A stretch of 36,623 bases of DNA from Bdellovibrio sp. ZAP7 (GCA_945878405.1 CAMCTJ010000019.1:1-36623); one strand, 5' to 3'. Shown: positions 7,525 to 15,875, counted from the stretch's first letter. Program-made: numbers and translations. The notes: generated by a model from the sequence alone, not told the origin.

Positions 7525-8435
7525 TGAAGGCAGTTTTCATCCTCCTATTTGGGTTAGTTGCACTAGCAACTGGCGCTTCCAAACAACAGGCGGAAAATCT
7601 TTTTCAAAAATATGAGTTCAAAAAAGCCCTGGCCGAATGGACGGAGCTTTATCGAACATTTCCGAATAATTGGGACTACGCTAAACAGGTAGCTAATTTA
7701 CAACTCCTTTTAGAGGGAAGACCCAAAGCACAGGAAACGGTCCGTAAATTTCTCACACAACAGGACAACTTTTTGTCTTCTGCTAACAAGCAGGAGATTT
7801 CTAAGCAGATTGTTGAACTTTCAGAAGTGTTTTTATCCGAAGAAGCTCAAAGTCATTATTTACAAGCTCTTTCCAAAACAAATCTCAAAGAGTGGAATTC
7901 GAGCTTGTCTCCCATAAAGCAAGCTTCCGCACTAGAATCAGATAACTTAAAAATATTATCGCTGAAGTACGAAATTGAAAAATACCTAGATCTTCATTCT
8001 CAGGCTTATGAGACTTTAAAATCCATTCAAAAATTAGATTCTTATTCAGCCAAACAGAAAGAACGCTTGGCAGAATCTCACATCTACCATGGCAAATTTT
8101 CGGAGGCTGAATCTCTTCTGGAAACAATCGACCGGGGAAGCCTATCAATCCGATCCAAAATAGCGCTGGGAGTTTCTTTATGGGAATCCGGGAAAAAAGA
8201 GGAAGCGGAAAGTTTGATTGCGGAAGTGTCCCACCTTAAAAAGTCAGATTTAGCACACCACCCTGTTATCCTTTGGATGTTGTATCGAATCGCTTTGGAA
8301 CAATCCCCTAACTCTCAGGACGCTCCTACGGCCCTCAAAGCTTTTTTAAAAGCTTCCGGTGATAAAGAGCGCGTGCTCATTGATGGTTGGGATCCTTATC
8401 GGGTAACCGATCATCGGGTAACTCTTGCTAAGTAA
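7524..8435 (+). CDS. Exported helical-repeat (TPR-like) protein
   Basis: The product is 303 aa from the ATG at 7524, which shares its A with the barrel gene's TGA. A TTG three bases upstream is less likely. Residues 1-17 form a signal peptide (MKAVFILLFGLVALATG). The rest is helical with TPR-like pairs: KQQAENLFQKYEFKKALAEW (19-38), then later blocks such as KQKERLAESHIYHGKFSEAE and IALGVSLWESGKKEEAESLI. No cysteine or catalytic motif was seen. A periplasmic scaffold or partner of the barrel encoded just upstream is inferred. The 3' end overlaps the convergent queG gene by 25 nt. Confidence 0.8.
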   Translation: MKAVFILLFGLVALATGASKQQAENLFQKYEFKKALAEWTELYRTFPNNWDYAKQVANLQLLLEGRPKAQETVRKFLTQQDNFLSSANKQEISKQIVELSEVFLSEEAQSHYLQALSKTNLKEWNSSLSPIKQASALESDNLKILSLKYEIEKYLDLHSQAYETLKSIQKLDSYSAKQKERLAESHIYHGKFSEAESLLETIDRGSLSIRSKIALGVSLWESGKKEEAESLIAEVSHLKKSDLAHHPVILWMLYRIALEQSPNSQDAPTALKAFLKASGDKERVLIDGWDPYRVTDHRVTLAK

Positions 8436-9481
8436 TTTTTAATTTGCACCAATGTTTCGGCAATAGGAGATTCGGAGTCATTTGTACTGTAATCTAAAGC
8501 CTGCTGAAGCTTAGGGTGTTGGTTCACTGTCATCGCTATCAAAGCATTCCGCCGAAGACCGTTTCTTTTAGCTCGAGTTAAAGCAGTGCCTCCAAAATAT
8601 TTCCGGTACTGTGTCTCGTTCATTGTGGCTACTTCAAAGAGCGATGGAAACTCAAGCGGGGTCACGGCCTTGGGGAGAGTGTTGTTCTTTGCCTGACGGT
8701 TAAAGGGACATACCAGCTGACAAATATCACACCCAAACCAATATTGAGCTACTCCAGGCCAAAACTCCTCGGGTATCGGACCCCGTTGTTCTATTGTCCA
8801 ATAAGATAGGCACTTACGAGAATCTATTTGATAATCATTCTGTAGAGCTCCCGTTGGACATTCTGCCTGACACAAATTACAGGAACCGCAACCAAGTTCG
8901 TTTGTTTTTTCGGTAATGTGAAAATGAGCGTTAGTGATAATTTCACCCAGCAAGAGAAAACTCCCTTTCTCTTCATGAATAAAGCAGGTGTTTTTCCCAA
9001 TGAATCCCAATCCAGTTTTTCGGGCAAAAGCTCTTTCTAAAATGGGCACGGTATCCACGCAGACACGCCATTCATAGGATGAATCCCCGACCTCACCTTT
9101 CCAATCCTCTATCGCCATCAAAGCAAGTTGTTTCATGAGAGTGTGATAATCAGGAATTCTAGCGTAGGCCGCAATCCTGGGTTCCTCCGAAACTGGAGCA
9201 GGATAGGACTCTTCCTGGGCAGGGGCATAAGGAAGAGCAAAAACAATTACCGATTTAGCACCGTCAAGCGCGGCGCTCGCAGATTTTCGACAATCCTGAT
9301 TTTTTTCGAGGTAATTGAGACTTCCATGAAAACCAGCCTTCAACCAATTCTGGTATTTCTGAAAATCTTCTCTGGTATCTGGAGAGACACAGCCCAAGTA
9401 GATGAGCCCCTGTCTCTCCAAATAAGATGAAAGGTCAACTAAATGCTTAGTACCGATCGCCGCGATCTCCTCGTCCGCCAC
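8411..9481 (-). CDS. queG: Epoxyqueuosine reductase QueG
   Basis: The product is about 356 aa and catalyses the last step of queuosine synthesis in tRNA, reducing epoxyqueuosine with cobalamin and two 4Fe-4S clusters. Visible motifs are [23 protein letters not shown] (the conserved Asp and GKN region), the ferredoxin-like [17 protein letters not shown] and the second cluster [11 protein letters not shown]. The open frame runs upstream to 9703, but that part is a frame-shifted reading of the RNA-binding gene's glycine repeats. GTG at 9481, 6 nt after GAGGAG, gives the family N-terminus with a 35-nt overlap; TTG at 9421 is shorter and lacks a ribosome site. Coupling to the upstream gene is likely. 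Confidence 0.93.
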   Translation of the reverse strand: MADEEIAAIGTKHLVDLSSYLERQGLIYLGCVSPDTREDFQKYQNWLKAGFHGSLNYLEKNQDCRKSASAALDGAKSVIVFALPYAPAQEESYPAPVSEEPRIAAYARIPDYHTLMKQLALMAIEDWKGEVGDSSYEWRVCVDTVPILERAFARKTGLGFIGKNTCFIHEEKGSFLLLGEIITNAHFHITEKTNELGCGSCNLCQAECPTGALQNDYQIDSRKCLSYWTIEQRGPIPEEFWPGVAQYWFGCDICQLVCPFNRQAKNNTLPKAVTPLEFPSLFEVATMNETQYRKYFGGTALTRAKRNGLRRNALIAMTVNQHPKLQQALDYSTNDSESPIAETLVQIKNYLARVTR

Positions 9482-9962
9482 CACGCCCTCCTCGTCGTCC
9501 GCCTCCGCCAAACTCATCGCGTCCGCCACGATCTCCACCGTATCCGCCGCGTCCGCCACGATCACCACCGTATCCGCCACGATCACCACCGTATCCGCCG
9601 CGATCGCCACCGTATCCGCCGCGATCTCCACCTCGATCACCACCGCGATCGCCACCGTATCCGCCGCGGCTACCGCCTCCACCAAATCCACCCCCGCCAC
9701 CACCTCGACGAGGTTCTTGGGGTCGTGCTTCGCTGACCGTTAAGGGGCGACCTTCCCAATTTTGTTGATGAAACATTTCAATCGCTTTTTGAGCTTCTTC
9801 GTCAGAGGACATTTCGACAAAGCCAAACCCTTTTGAACGTCCCGAAGCTCGATCTGTAATTAAGCGAGCTGATTCCACGTTACCTGCCGCTTTGAAATAA
9901 TCCTGAAGAGTTTCTTCAGTTACGGAATAAGCCAAGTTTCCTACGTAAAGTTTCTTTCCCAT
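9447..9962 (-). CDS. RRM RNA-binding protein with RGG/GGYGGDR-repeat tail
   Basis: The product is 171 aa. Residues 4-78 form one RRM: RNP2 LYVGNL (5-10) and RNP1 KGFGFVEM (44-51) carry the RNA-contacting aromatics. From about 86 on, the tail is Gly/Arg/Asp/Tyr only, with five GGYGGDR copies plus GGDR and RGG units, like eukaryotic glycine-rich RNA-binding proteins and cyanobacterial Rbp proteins. Such tails often drive RNA chaperoning or condensation. The ATG at 9962 is chosen because [10 protein letters not shown] is the normal start and AGGG lies just upstream. The open frame extends to 10082 but only through leader sequence. The last 35 nt overlap the proposed queG start. Confidence 0.93.
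   Translation of the reverse strand: MGKKLYVGNLAYSVTEETLQDYFKAAGNVESARLITDRASGRSKGFGFVEMSSDEEAQKAIEMFHQQNWEGRPLTVSEARPQEPRRGGGGGGFGGGGSRGGYGGDRGGDRGGDRGGYGGDRGGYGGDRGGYGGDRGGRGGYGGDRGGRDEFGGGGRRGGRGGGRGDRGDRY
9539..9668 (-). repeat. In-frame tandem repeats encoding GGYGGDR units
   Basis: On the plus strand a 21-nt unit beginning CGTATCCGCC and ending CCAC recurs back-to-back with third-position changes, interrupted by 12-nt units (CGCGATCGCCAC type). They encode the GGYGGDR and GGDR blocks of the RRM protein. Copy number is likely to vary by slippage, always in multiples of 3 nt. Confidence 0.85.
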
Positions 9963-10007
9963 GATTTCCCTAAGGAACCTCCGAAATCGCCCCCTTAACT
10001 CTGAACC

Positions 10008-10026
10008 TTTAGGCCCCTTGCCTAAA
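10008..10026 (-). promoter_or_regulatory. Hairpin in the leader of the RRM gene
   Basis: A perfect 7-bp inverted repeat (TTTAGGC and GCCTAAA) with a 5-nt loop, reading AAGGG on the minus strand, lies 46 nt before the RRM start. No U-run follows on that strand, so it is not a standard terminator. Role unknown. Confidence 0.4.
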
Positions 10027-10097
10027 ACTTTCCTGATAATTACTGAGGGCTTCCGTCTTATTTTCGCCACTTCGCAGCACAAACTTTAGCCCCCTTT

Positions 10098-10126
10098 TTT
10101 TAAACGATTTTCTGTAGGTTTTACAA
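10098..10126 (-). promoter_or_regulatory. Candidate promoter for the RRM-queG pair
   Basis: On the minus strand TTGTAA (10121-10126), a 17-nt spacer and TTAAAA (10098-10103). The match is moderate. It would give a leader of about 125-130 nt before the RRM start, long for this window and containing the hairpin at 10008-10026. Confidence 0.4.
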
Positions 10127-10130
10127 GGAC

Positions 10131-10159
10131 TTGCTTTCTGCCCTTAAACTAGCTAATTT
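10131..10159 (+). promoter_or_regulatory. Candidate sigma70-type promoter for the DHS-like gene
   Basis: TTGCTT (10131-10136), a 17-nt spacer and TAATTT (10154-10159), followed by a short leader with AGGAGA before the ATG at 10194. It sits back-to-back with the RRM promoter candidate. Confidence 0.5.
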
Positions 10160-10193
10160 GCCCCCAAACCTAGTTTTGTTAGGAGAGATTCCT

Positions 10194-11180
10194 ATGCTGC
10201 AAACTCAAAAACCAAAATCGATTTCTGAATTTATGCTGACGCATTATCGACACTTTAATGCGGCTGCCTTGGTCGATGCAGCAAAAGGATACGAGGCTCA
10301 TTTGAAAACAGGCGGTCCAATGCTCGTTACTTTGGCGGGTGCCATGTCGACTGCAGAATTGGGCATTTCCTTGGCAGAAATGATTCGCCAAAATAAAGTC
10401 CATGCGATTTCCTGCACCGGCGCCAACCTGGAAGAAGATATTTTTAATCTCGTAGCTCATGAACATTATGTTCGTATTCCCCACTATCGAGATTTGACCG
10501 CTCAAGATGAAAGAAAACTTCTGGATAAACATTTGAATCGGGTGACAGACACTTGCATTCCTGAAGAAGAAGCAATCAGAAGAATTGAAAAAGCAGTTTT
10601 GTCTGAATGGACTCAGGCTTCTGAAAAAAATGAACGCTATTTCCCCCACGAATTTCTTTTCCGAATTTTAAAATCAGGAAAACTAAAAGAAAGTTATCAG
10701 ATTCCTCCCGAGCATAGTTGGATGCTAGCAGCGGCTGAAAAAAACATCCCTATTTTTGTTCCGGGCTGGGAAGATTCAACTCTAGGTAATATCTTTGCGG
10801 CACGCTCCATCGAGAAAAAAGTTAATCCTCTCACCATGAAATCAGGGATCGAATACATGATGAGTTTGTCCTCTTGGTATTTACAAGAACACTCAAAAGG
10901 ATCCGGAATTGGATTTTTCCAAATTGGTGGGGGAATAGCGGGAGATTTCCCTATCTGTGTCGTCCCCATGTTGAATCAAGATCTTCTAAAAAATGTGCCT
11001 TTCTGGGGCTATTTCTGTCAGATCAGTGACTCCACAACCAGTTATGGTTCTTACTCTGGCGCTGTACCCAATGAAAAGATTACTTGGGGAAAACTGGATG
11101 CTGATACGCCGAAGTATATCATTGAATCGGATGCCTCCATTGTGGCACCGCTCTTATTTTCTTACGTATTAGGCTGGTAG
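10194..11180 (+). CDS. Deoxyhypusine synthase-like protein
   Basis: The product is 328 aa of the deoxyhypusine synthase family (NAD-dependent transfer of an aminobutyl group). The catalytic-lysine region is kept: NEKITWGKL places Lys300 where the eukaryotic enzyme forms its enzyme-imine. The flanking TTSYGSYSGA, ESDASIVAPLLFSYV and the NAD-loop-like CTGANLEEDIFNLVAHEHY also fit. Bacteria have no eIF5A lysine to modify, so bacterial members probably make a polyamine; homospermidine synthesis is one documented activity in the wider family. The ATG at 10194 is preceded by AGGAGA at good distance; a TTG 63 nt upstream lies in the promoter. The 3' end overlaps hemH by 19 nt. Confidence 0.92.
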   Translation: MLQTQKPKSISEFMLTHYRHFNAAALVDAAKGYEAHLKTGGPMLVTLAGAMSTAELGISLAEMIRQNKVHAISCTGANLEEDIFNLVAHEHYVRIPHYRDLTAQDERKLLDKHLNRVTDTCIPEEEAIRRIEKAVLSEWTQASEKNERYFPHEFLFRILKSGKLKESYQIPPEHSWMLAAAEKNIPIFVPGWEDSTLGNIFAARSIEKKVNPLTMKSGIEYMMSLSSWYLQEHSKGSGIGFFQIGGGIAGDFPICVVPMLNQDLLKNVPFWGYFCQISDSTTSYGSYSGAVPNEKITWGKLDADTPKYIIESDASIVAPLLFSYVLGW

Positions 11181-12196
11181 TTCTCGACAATTTGACCGAC
11201 GGCTTCTACCCAAGGTTCTTCTGCGTTCAGAGAAGGAATAAGAACAAGATCGTCACCGCCATTTTCCACAAACTCTTCTTTCCCACGCATTTGAACTTCC
11301 TCGAGGGTCTCTAAACAATCCGCAACAAAGCTTGGGCTGACCACTACCAATTTTTTCACTCCGCGCTTTGGAAGTTCTCGATAAAAATCATCAGAAAATG
11401 GCCGTATCCACGGCGCGCCCTTTAATCGAGATTGGAATGCAACTTCATACTGCTCTTCGTTAATGCCCAACCTCTTTGCTAAGGCTCGAGCAGTGGCAAA
11501 ACTTTGGGCTCGATAACAGTTCTGATTAGCTTGATTGATCTCTTTACAACAGTCACTCGACTTAAGGCAGTGCGAGCCCGTTGAGTCAGTTTTCTTAACT
11601 TGTCGTTCGGGTAACCCGTGAAAACTAAAAAGAACACGATCCCAGGAAACATTCTTCATGTATTTTTGAGTTACCGCAGTCACTGCATTTATATAGGCTT
11701 CCGTTTGATAGAAATACGGAATGAACTGAATTTTTGCCTCCGGTAAAATCTCTTCGAATACTTCTTTTGCTTTTACGATGGATGACTCTGTAGCTGCTAA
11801 AGAGTATTGGGGATAGAGAGGAAGAACAACGACCTCTTTTACCCCGCTCTCTTTCAATTTTAAAATCGCCTGCCGAATAGAAGGTTTTCCGTACCGCATG
11901 GCCGCCACCACTTCGAATCGTTCGGACAACCGTTTTTGCACTTTGCTCTCTAGAGCTTGCGTATGAACTAATAAGGGAGAACCTTCCTTCATCCATACTT
12001 TTTTGTAGAGTTTCGCTGAGGCATGCGATCTTCTAGGAACAATGAGGATATTCACCAAAATCCAACGGATCACTTTGGGAATATCAATCACAAGGGGATC
12101 CATGAGGAATTCCCGCAAATACCCTCCCACGTGCTTAGGCTCGAAGCTTTCGGGTGTTCCTAAATTGATGAGTAAAAGTCCTTTTTTTTGAACCAC
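11162..12196 (-). CDS. hemH: Ferrochelatase with internal four-cysteine segment
   Basis: The product is 344 aa and inserts Fe(II) into protoporphyrin IX, or coproporphyrin III in other lineages. LLLINLGTPES is at 8-18, the catalytic His193 is in SFHGLP and ADCLETLEE (292-300) holds the conserved Glu. Cys210, 216, 217 and 227 lie within 18 residues right after SFHGLP, in the pattern CX5CCX9C. A group of bacterial ferrochelatases, shown for Myxococcus xanthus, binds a 2Fe-2S cluster with four cysteines in such an internal segment, so this enzyme probably does too. The start is GTG at 12196, with AAGGA 8 nt upstream; a nearby ATG is out of frame. It converges with and overlaps the DHS-like gene. 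Confidence 0.95.
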   Translation of the reverse strand: MVQKKGLLLINLGTPESFEPKHVGGYLREFLMDPLVIDIPKVIRWILVNILIVPRRSHASAKLYKKVWMKEGSPLLVHTQALESKVQKRLSERFEVVAAMRYGKPSIRQAILKLKESGVKEVVVLPLYPQYSLAATESSIVKAKEVFEEILPEAKIQFIPYFYQTEAYINAVTAVTQKYMKNVSWDRVLFSFHGLPERQVKKTDSTGSHCLKSSDCCKEINQANQNCYRAQSFATARALAKRLGINEEQYEVAFQSRLKGAPWIRPFSDDFYRELPKRGVKKLVVVSPSFVADCLETLEEVQMRGKEEFVENGGDDLVLIPSLNAEEPWVEAVGQIVENYQPNT

Positions 12197-12265
12197 GGCA
12201 TTAATCCTTTTGGGTCGGTTTTACCCTAGACGACAAAGAAAGAGAAGTTCGCTAAAGTGATTCTT

Positions 12266-12925
12266 ATGGATTCGTTCTTAACAACTCCAAAGGCTAAGCC
12301 ACCCCAGCTTCTTGAGATTTTAGAGAGGACCATCGAAACTCACGGAATGCGGGAGTTTACTCTCTTGACACAAAAAGAGATGGCACGCGGGGTGCCCGAC
12401 CCCACGGTTATTCCCAGTCTTGAAGAGTTTTGGGACCGTGCTAAAGCCGATTTATATCAATTTAGCGGGCTCTTAAAACGAAGATTTATCCCCCCTCTCC
12501 TCGCTCATCCTTTGGAAACCTTAAAAAGGACAACCGCCCTTTTTACAGCCGGGACGGGCTTTATTTTTTCCTGGTCAGTTCCCCAAAAAGACATCCGTTT
12601 TTCGCCAAGAAAGGCGGAAACGGGGGCTATTTTCATTCACCGGCCTTTGGTGGTTGCATTATCGATTTTTATTTCCTGGCTCATAAAAATGCTGGAATTA
12701 ACTGAGTCGCACCCCTCACTCTCACTTTCAGATAGGAATCGAATAAAGTTGATGACCCAGGTCTTGAATAACTTTAAAGAAGGCTTTGAGATGGGAGTCT
12801 ATCGGAAGGAACTCCTACTGAAGTTTTTTCAAAGCATCAGGATTTTAGGGAGAAGGCAGGATGTACTCTTGAAATTAGACCCTCAACTATTTCAGTGGTT
12901 AGAGAGTCAAATTAAAAACAATTAA
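12266..12925 (+). CDS. Conserved-looking hypothetical protein
   Basis: The product is 219 aa from the ATG at 12266; GTG at 12257 would add three residues. I do not recognise it. It has no signal peptide. It contains many aromatic and basic residues (KRRFIPPLLAHPLETLKR, about 72-89) and one hydrophobic stretch around 127-140 (PLVVALSIFISWLI). The C-terminal half is helical (NNFKEGFEMGVYRKELLLKFF). It may be a peripheral membrane protein. It is divergent from hemH (about 70 nt apart), with no clear promoter, and overlaps the convergent GT-C gene by 4 nt (TTAA). Confidence 0.75.
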   Translation: MDSFLTTPKAKPPQLLEILERTIETHGMREFTLLTQKEMARGVPDPTVIPSLEEFWDRAKADLYQFSGLLKRRFIPPLLAHPLETLKRTTALFTAGTGFIFSWSVPQKDIRFSPRKAETGAIFIHRPLVVALSIFISWLIKMLELTESHPSLSLSDRNRIKLMTQVLNNFKEGFEMGVYRKELLLKFFQSIRILGRRQDVLLKLDPQLFQWLESQIKNN

Positions 12926-14457
12926 GAAGCCTGTTGAGTGTCCTTGCACACATTTCGAAACAGACTCCCCCCATTTCCCCTAACAAAATGATGGGTCTTA
13001 AACCCCATCACATGAATGGGGGTATAGGTAGAAAAATCTTTCACTAATTCAAAACACGGCTGATCCTTTTCGGAAAGCAGTTGGCGACTTCGAGCCACTC
13101 GTCTTCGACTGTCTGGGAGATCCGTAATATACAAGTAGTCAAACCGGGTTGCCTTATGTCTCCAATAATCTATATTCACCACATCTCTGACCCCTCTAAA
13201 CGTAAAATACTGGTCGTGGGTCACCGCCATTTTGGCTTGCGGTCCTACCTCGTTTAACACCTGAGCTCGAATTTCTTCTCCTCTTTCCACTTTTGGAATT
13301 TCAAGAGCATTGAGAATACACTTAGACTCCCAAAACCATAAGGGAGCAAAAAATACAAAATAAGAACCGATGACTAGCATTCTCATTCGTTGGCTATCGC
13401 GTTGAACATTTTGCAGAATTCCTACCATCAAAACAATACTAGCGAACCACAGATAGTAAGGTTGCAAGGTCCAAACAAATGGAACCATAAAAGAATATAG
13501 TAATGGCACAATCACCAGAGCCTTTTGCATTGAATTCATACGGAATCGACAACGAACCAAGAGAAATAATGCGACTCCAAAGGCTCCCACGGCCCCCAAA
13601 AGATAGGGTGTTCCAGTGGCCAAAAACTTGTCTAGGTGAAAAAGCCAGGAACCCCACAAGTCTTTCAACATCCAACCTTCGGCAAGATTTCGCAGATAGG
13701 GAAAACTAGAAATACCAGCTTGCTTTGAAAATCGAGCTCCCGAACCCAAATCGCGAAGCATTATTGGCATCACGGTTAAAAGCCAAAAACAAAAAGATCC
13801 AAGTCCCATGCTTAGTAGTAATTGAAACCTTCGATTCTGATAAACACACCACATGAAAACAATCATCGCGAAAAGCACGCCACACGCTGGAGAAGTAGCA
13901 CCCACGCAAGCTAACAAAACTGAACCCATCACGCCCTTAATTCTATTTGAGTTTTTGGAACTCAGATTAAGACACAAAAGTAATCCCCAAATAAGGGCAA
14001 GTTCGTCGGGGCGATCGCGATCAGTAGAAATCATGCTGAGAAGAGCAAACAAAATACCTGTCGCCCAGCGAAACACCTTTTGTTTCTTTTCGAAAAATGA
14101 TGTTGGAAGAGATGGCACAACCAGAAACAACATCAACATCGTTCGAGTTATGGTTAGAAAGGAGTCAAACAAGAGTGATTGTTTTAAACCCACTCCCACA
14201 ATCCAACTCCAAACCCCAAAGAAAAACGGGTAAAGAGGGGGATAATAGGCGAAGGGTCTCTCATCTCCAAAAACCATATGGGGAAGATAGGCGGCAACAA
14301 ATTTTCCTTTAGTTGCGAGATTTACACCCGCCTCTTTAAAAAGAAATACATCTGTTCCGGGAACATGCACTTCTAGGAAGAGTTCACAGACCGCGAATAT
14401 AAGAGCCCCTAAAAACACTCCCAACTGGAAAGTAACTTGAGGTCTTCTCATAAGCAT
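12922..14457 (-). CDS. Multi-pass membrane glycosyltransferase, GT-C (GT39/ArnT-like)
   Basis: The product is 511 aa with about ten TM helices in the first 380 residues and a soluble C-terminal tail. The first periplasmic loop after TM1 carries VPGTDVFLFKEAG, with an acidic residue where GT-C enzymes have their catalytic or metal-binding acid. FAYYPPLYPFFFG follows, a PPLYP-type motif usual in PMT/ArnT-like transferases, and then STDRDRPDELALIWG. Such enzymes take a sugar from a polyprenyl-phosphate carrier on the outer face of the inner membrane. The start ATG at 14457 shares its A with the TGA of the upstream FAD gene. It is the last gene of the four-gene glycan module; the acceptor is unknown. 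Confidence 0.82.
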   Translation of the reverse strand: MLMRRPQVTFQLGVFLGALIFAVCELFLEVHVPGTDVFLFKEAGVNLATKGKFVAAYLPHMVFGDERPFAYYPPLYPFFFGVWSWIVGVGLKQSLLFDSFLTITRTMLMLFLVVPSLPTSFFEKKQKVFRWATGILFALLSMISTDRDRPDELALIWGLLLCLNLSSKNSNRIKGVMGSVLLACVGATSPACGVLFAMIVFMWCVYQNRRFQLLLSMGLGSFCFWLLTVMPIMLRDLGSGARFSKQAGISSFPYLRNLAEGWMLKDLWGSWLFHLDKFLATGTPYLLGAVGAFGVALFLLVRCRFRMNSMQKALVIVPLLYSFMVPFVWTLQPYYLWFASIVLMVGILQNVQRDSQRMRMLVIGSYFVFFAPLWFWESKCILNALEIPKVERGEEIRAQVLNEVGPQAKMAVTHDQYFTFRGVRDVVNIDYWRHKATRFDYLYITDLPDSRRRVARSRQLLSEKDQPCFELVKDFSTYTPIHVMGFKTHHFVRGNGGSLFRNVCKDTQQAS

Positions 14458-15875
14458 CAATCCACGATACGATACTTCTCAAATCGCTCTGTTCTGAGGT
14501 TTTTCCATTCTTCGGCTACTTTTCCTTTTTCTTGGATGTGATTTGCAACGGAGAAACCCATATCAAAACATTGGTCTGAGTTGTTGTAGTTGAAATCCCC
14601 CAAACGACCGACAAAGTAGATATTCTCTAAAGAGCTTTCCAAGTTCCTCAGCTTATTTACTCGTTCCTCGTATCCCATTTCATAGACGGGATAAATGTTC
14701 TTAAATCTCTTTGAAAAACATTTCACAATCTGATCCTCAGAGAACAGTTTTAATGGCTTCATTTGATTCAACAGATGTTTTCCGAGCTCCTCGTCATTCA
14801 TAGACCACTCGGGATCGTCACCTGTACAGGTAAAATCTGCCATTAAAGCGGTATAGCCTTCCGGGGCAACGGATGGCGAAAACTTGGTCATCTCACTTAA
14901 TCGTCCAAACCGAAATTTTGACTCTGGATAAAAAACCCACATTGCGGGCAAGACCGACTTAGCCTTCAAAAGGAAATAATAAACTACCGTGTGTCGAAAC
15001 TTTACGAAACGAGCCGCTTGCCTCACTTCAGCAGGAAGCTCCGGCATTAGTTCGGCAATCGCTTGCATAGGGATCGTGTAAATTAATTGATCGCAAGAAA
15101 TAAATTCTGATTTTCCAGAATCAGAAGAGACCCACACCCCACTTACCTTTCCCTGTGACTGTTCAATCTTGGTGACTTTCACTCCCAAATGAAAATTCGC
15201 TCCATTCGCTTTTGCTTTTTCCATCAGCTTAGCCGGAATCCGGCCAAAACCACTCTTGGGATAGTGAAACTCTGGAGCAGATACGGTTCGATCAACTTTT
15301 TTTGAGAAGAGAACTTGTTTCAATACTGCAACCAAACCCGGAGAGGAGATCCGAACCTCAGCCAGACGTCGGTCCAGTTTTTCTGGGTTGCCAAACATCT
15401 TTCTAGCCATCGGTTGAAAAATTTGCTCGTACAAGGCTTTACCAAACTTGTTCACTACAAAATCACGGTACGTTTGGTCAGGCTGAGATGAAACAGTTGT
15501 CTTAATTACTTGCCAGCCGAAACTGAGCAAGATCTTCATGCTTTTTATGGGCGAAAAACGGGTGATCATCTCGACAAGACTTAAGGGAAATGAAAAATAT
15601 CTGCCGCTCATATAGAGTTTTTGAGTCTTATCCCGCAGAAGAAACTCATCCCCCATAACCTCGCACATGGCCTCCGTTACACCTGGCACATTGGAATAAA
15701 ACTTATGAGGCCCCAGGTCGAGTGTGAAATCTCCTTCAGTGAAGCTTCGGCAAAGCCCCCCAACTTCCATTTCTTTTTCAAGAACGTGAACTTCACATTC
15801 GGGAAACTGACTCAGACGATAGGCAGCTGATAATCCAGTTACTCCCGCACCTAAAATAACAACTCGTTTTTTCAT
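14457..15875 (-). CDS. FAD-dependent amine-oxidase-fold protein (UDP-galactopyranose mutase/PPO-like)
   Basis: The product is 472 aa. The Rossmann motif VVILGAGVTGLSAAYRL (5-21) is followed by the acid at the end of strand 2 (LEKE) and VGGLCRSF, the classic FAD-binding start of the amine-oxidase/UGM/protoporphyrinogen-oxidase superfamily. FVGRLGDFNYNNSDQCFDMG near the end is the C-terminal FAD contact; the UGM-like R-x-G-D-F-x-Y pattern favours a sugar-active role. Between a methyltransferase and a GT-C gene, and with a GT2 nearby, it is more likely to work in glycan synthesis than in heme synthesis, despite hemH about 2 kb away. The start has GAGGT and overlaps the methyltransferase stop by ATGA. 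Confidence 0.85.
   Translation of the reverse strand: MKKRVVILGAGVTGLSAAYRLSQFPECEVHVLEKEMEVGGLCRSFTEGDFTLDLGPHKFYSNVPGVTEAMCEVMGDEFLLRDKTQKLYMSGRYFSFPLSLVEMITRFSPIKSMKILLSFGWQVIKTTVSSQPDQTYRDFVVNKFGKALYEQIFQPMARKMFGNPEKLDRRLAEVRISSPGLVAVLKQVLFSKKVDRTVSAPEFHYPKSGFGRIPAKLMEKAKANGANFHLGVKVTKIEQSQGKVSGVWVSSDSGKSEFISCDQLIYTIPMQAIAELMPELPAEVRQAARFVKFRHTVVYYFLLKAKSVLPAMWVFYPESKFRFGRLSEMTKFSPSVAPEGYTALMADFTCTGDDPEWSMNDEELGKHLLNQMKPLKLFSEDQIVKCFSKRFKNIYPVYEMGYEERVNKLRNLESSLENIYFVGRLGDFNYNNSDQCFDMGFSVANHIQEKGKVAEEWKNLRTERFEKYRIVD

Noticed and set aside
9482-9703. Upstream extension of the queG frame (Ala/Val/Asp-rich)
   Set aside because: It is a frame-shifted reading of the GGYGGDR repeat codons on the same strand, with no family similarity and no good start.
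9443-9736. Plus-strand His/Arg-rich ORF
   Set aside because: It is the antisense reading of the glycine-repeat DNA; the odd composition follows from the repeats.
9963-10082. N-terminal 40-aa extension of the RRM protein
   Set aside because: It begins at a TTG without a ribosome site, while the internal ATG has one and gives the canonical RRM start.
10131-10193. TTG-started extension of the DHS-like protein
   Set aside because: It overlaps the promoter candidate, and the ATG at 10194 has a well-placed AGGAGA.
11625-11996. 123-aa minus-strand ORF inside hemH
   Set aside because: It is an alternative frame of a well-supported ferrochelatase gene.
14457-15875. Protoporphyrinogen oxidase (heme pathway) as the role of the FAD protein
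   Set aside because: The fold is shared and hemH is about 2 kb away, but the gene is coupled to a sugar-type methyltransferase and a GT-C transferase, and its C-terminal motif looks UGM-like.
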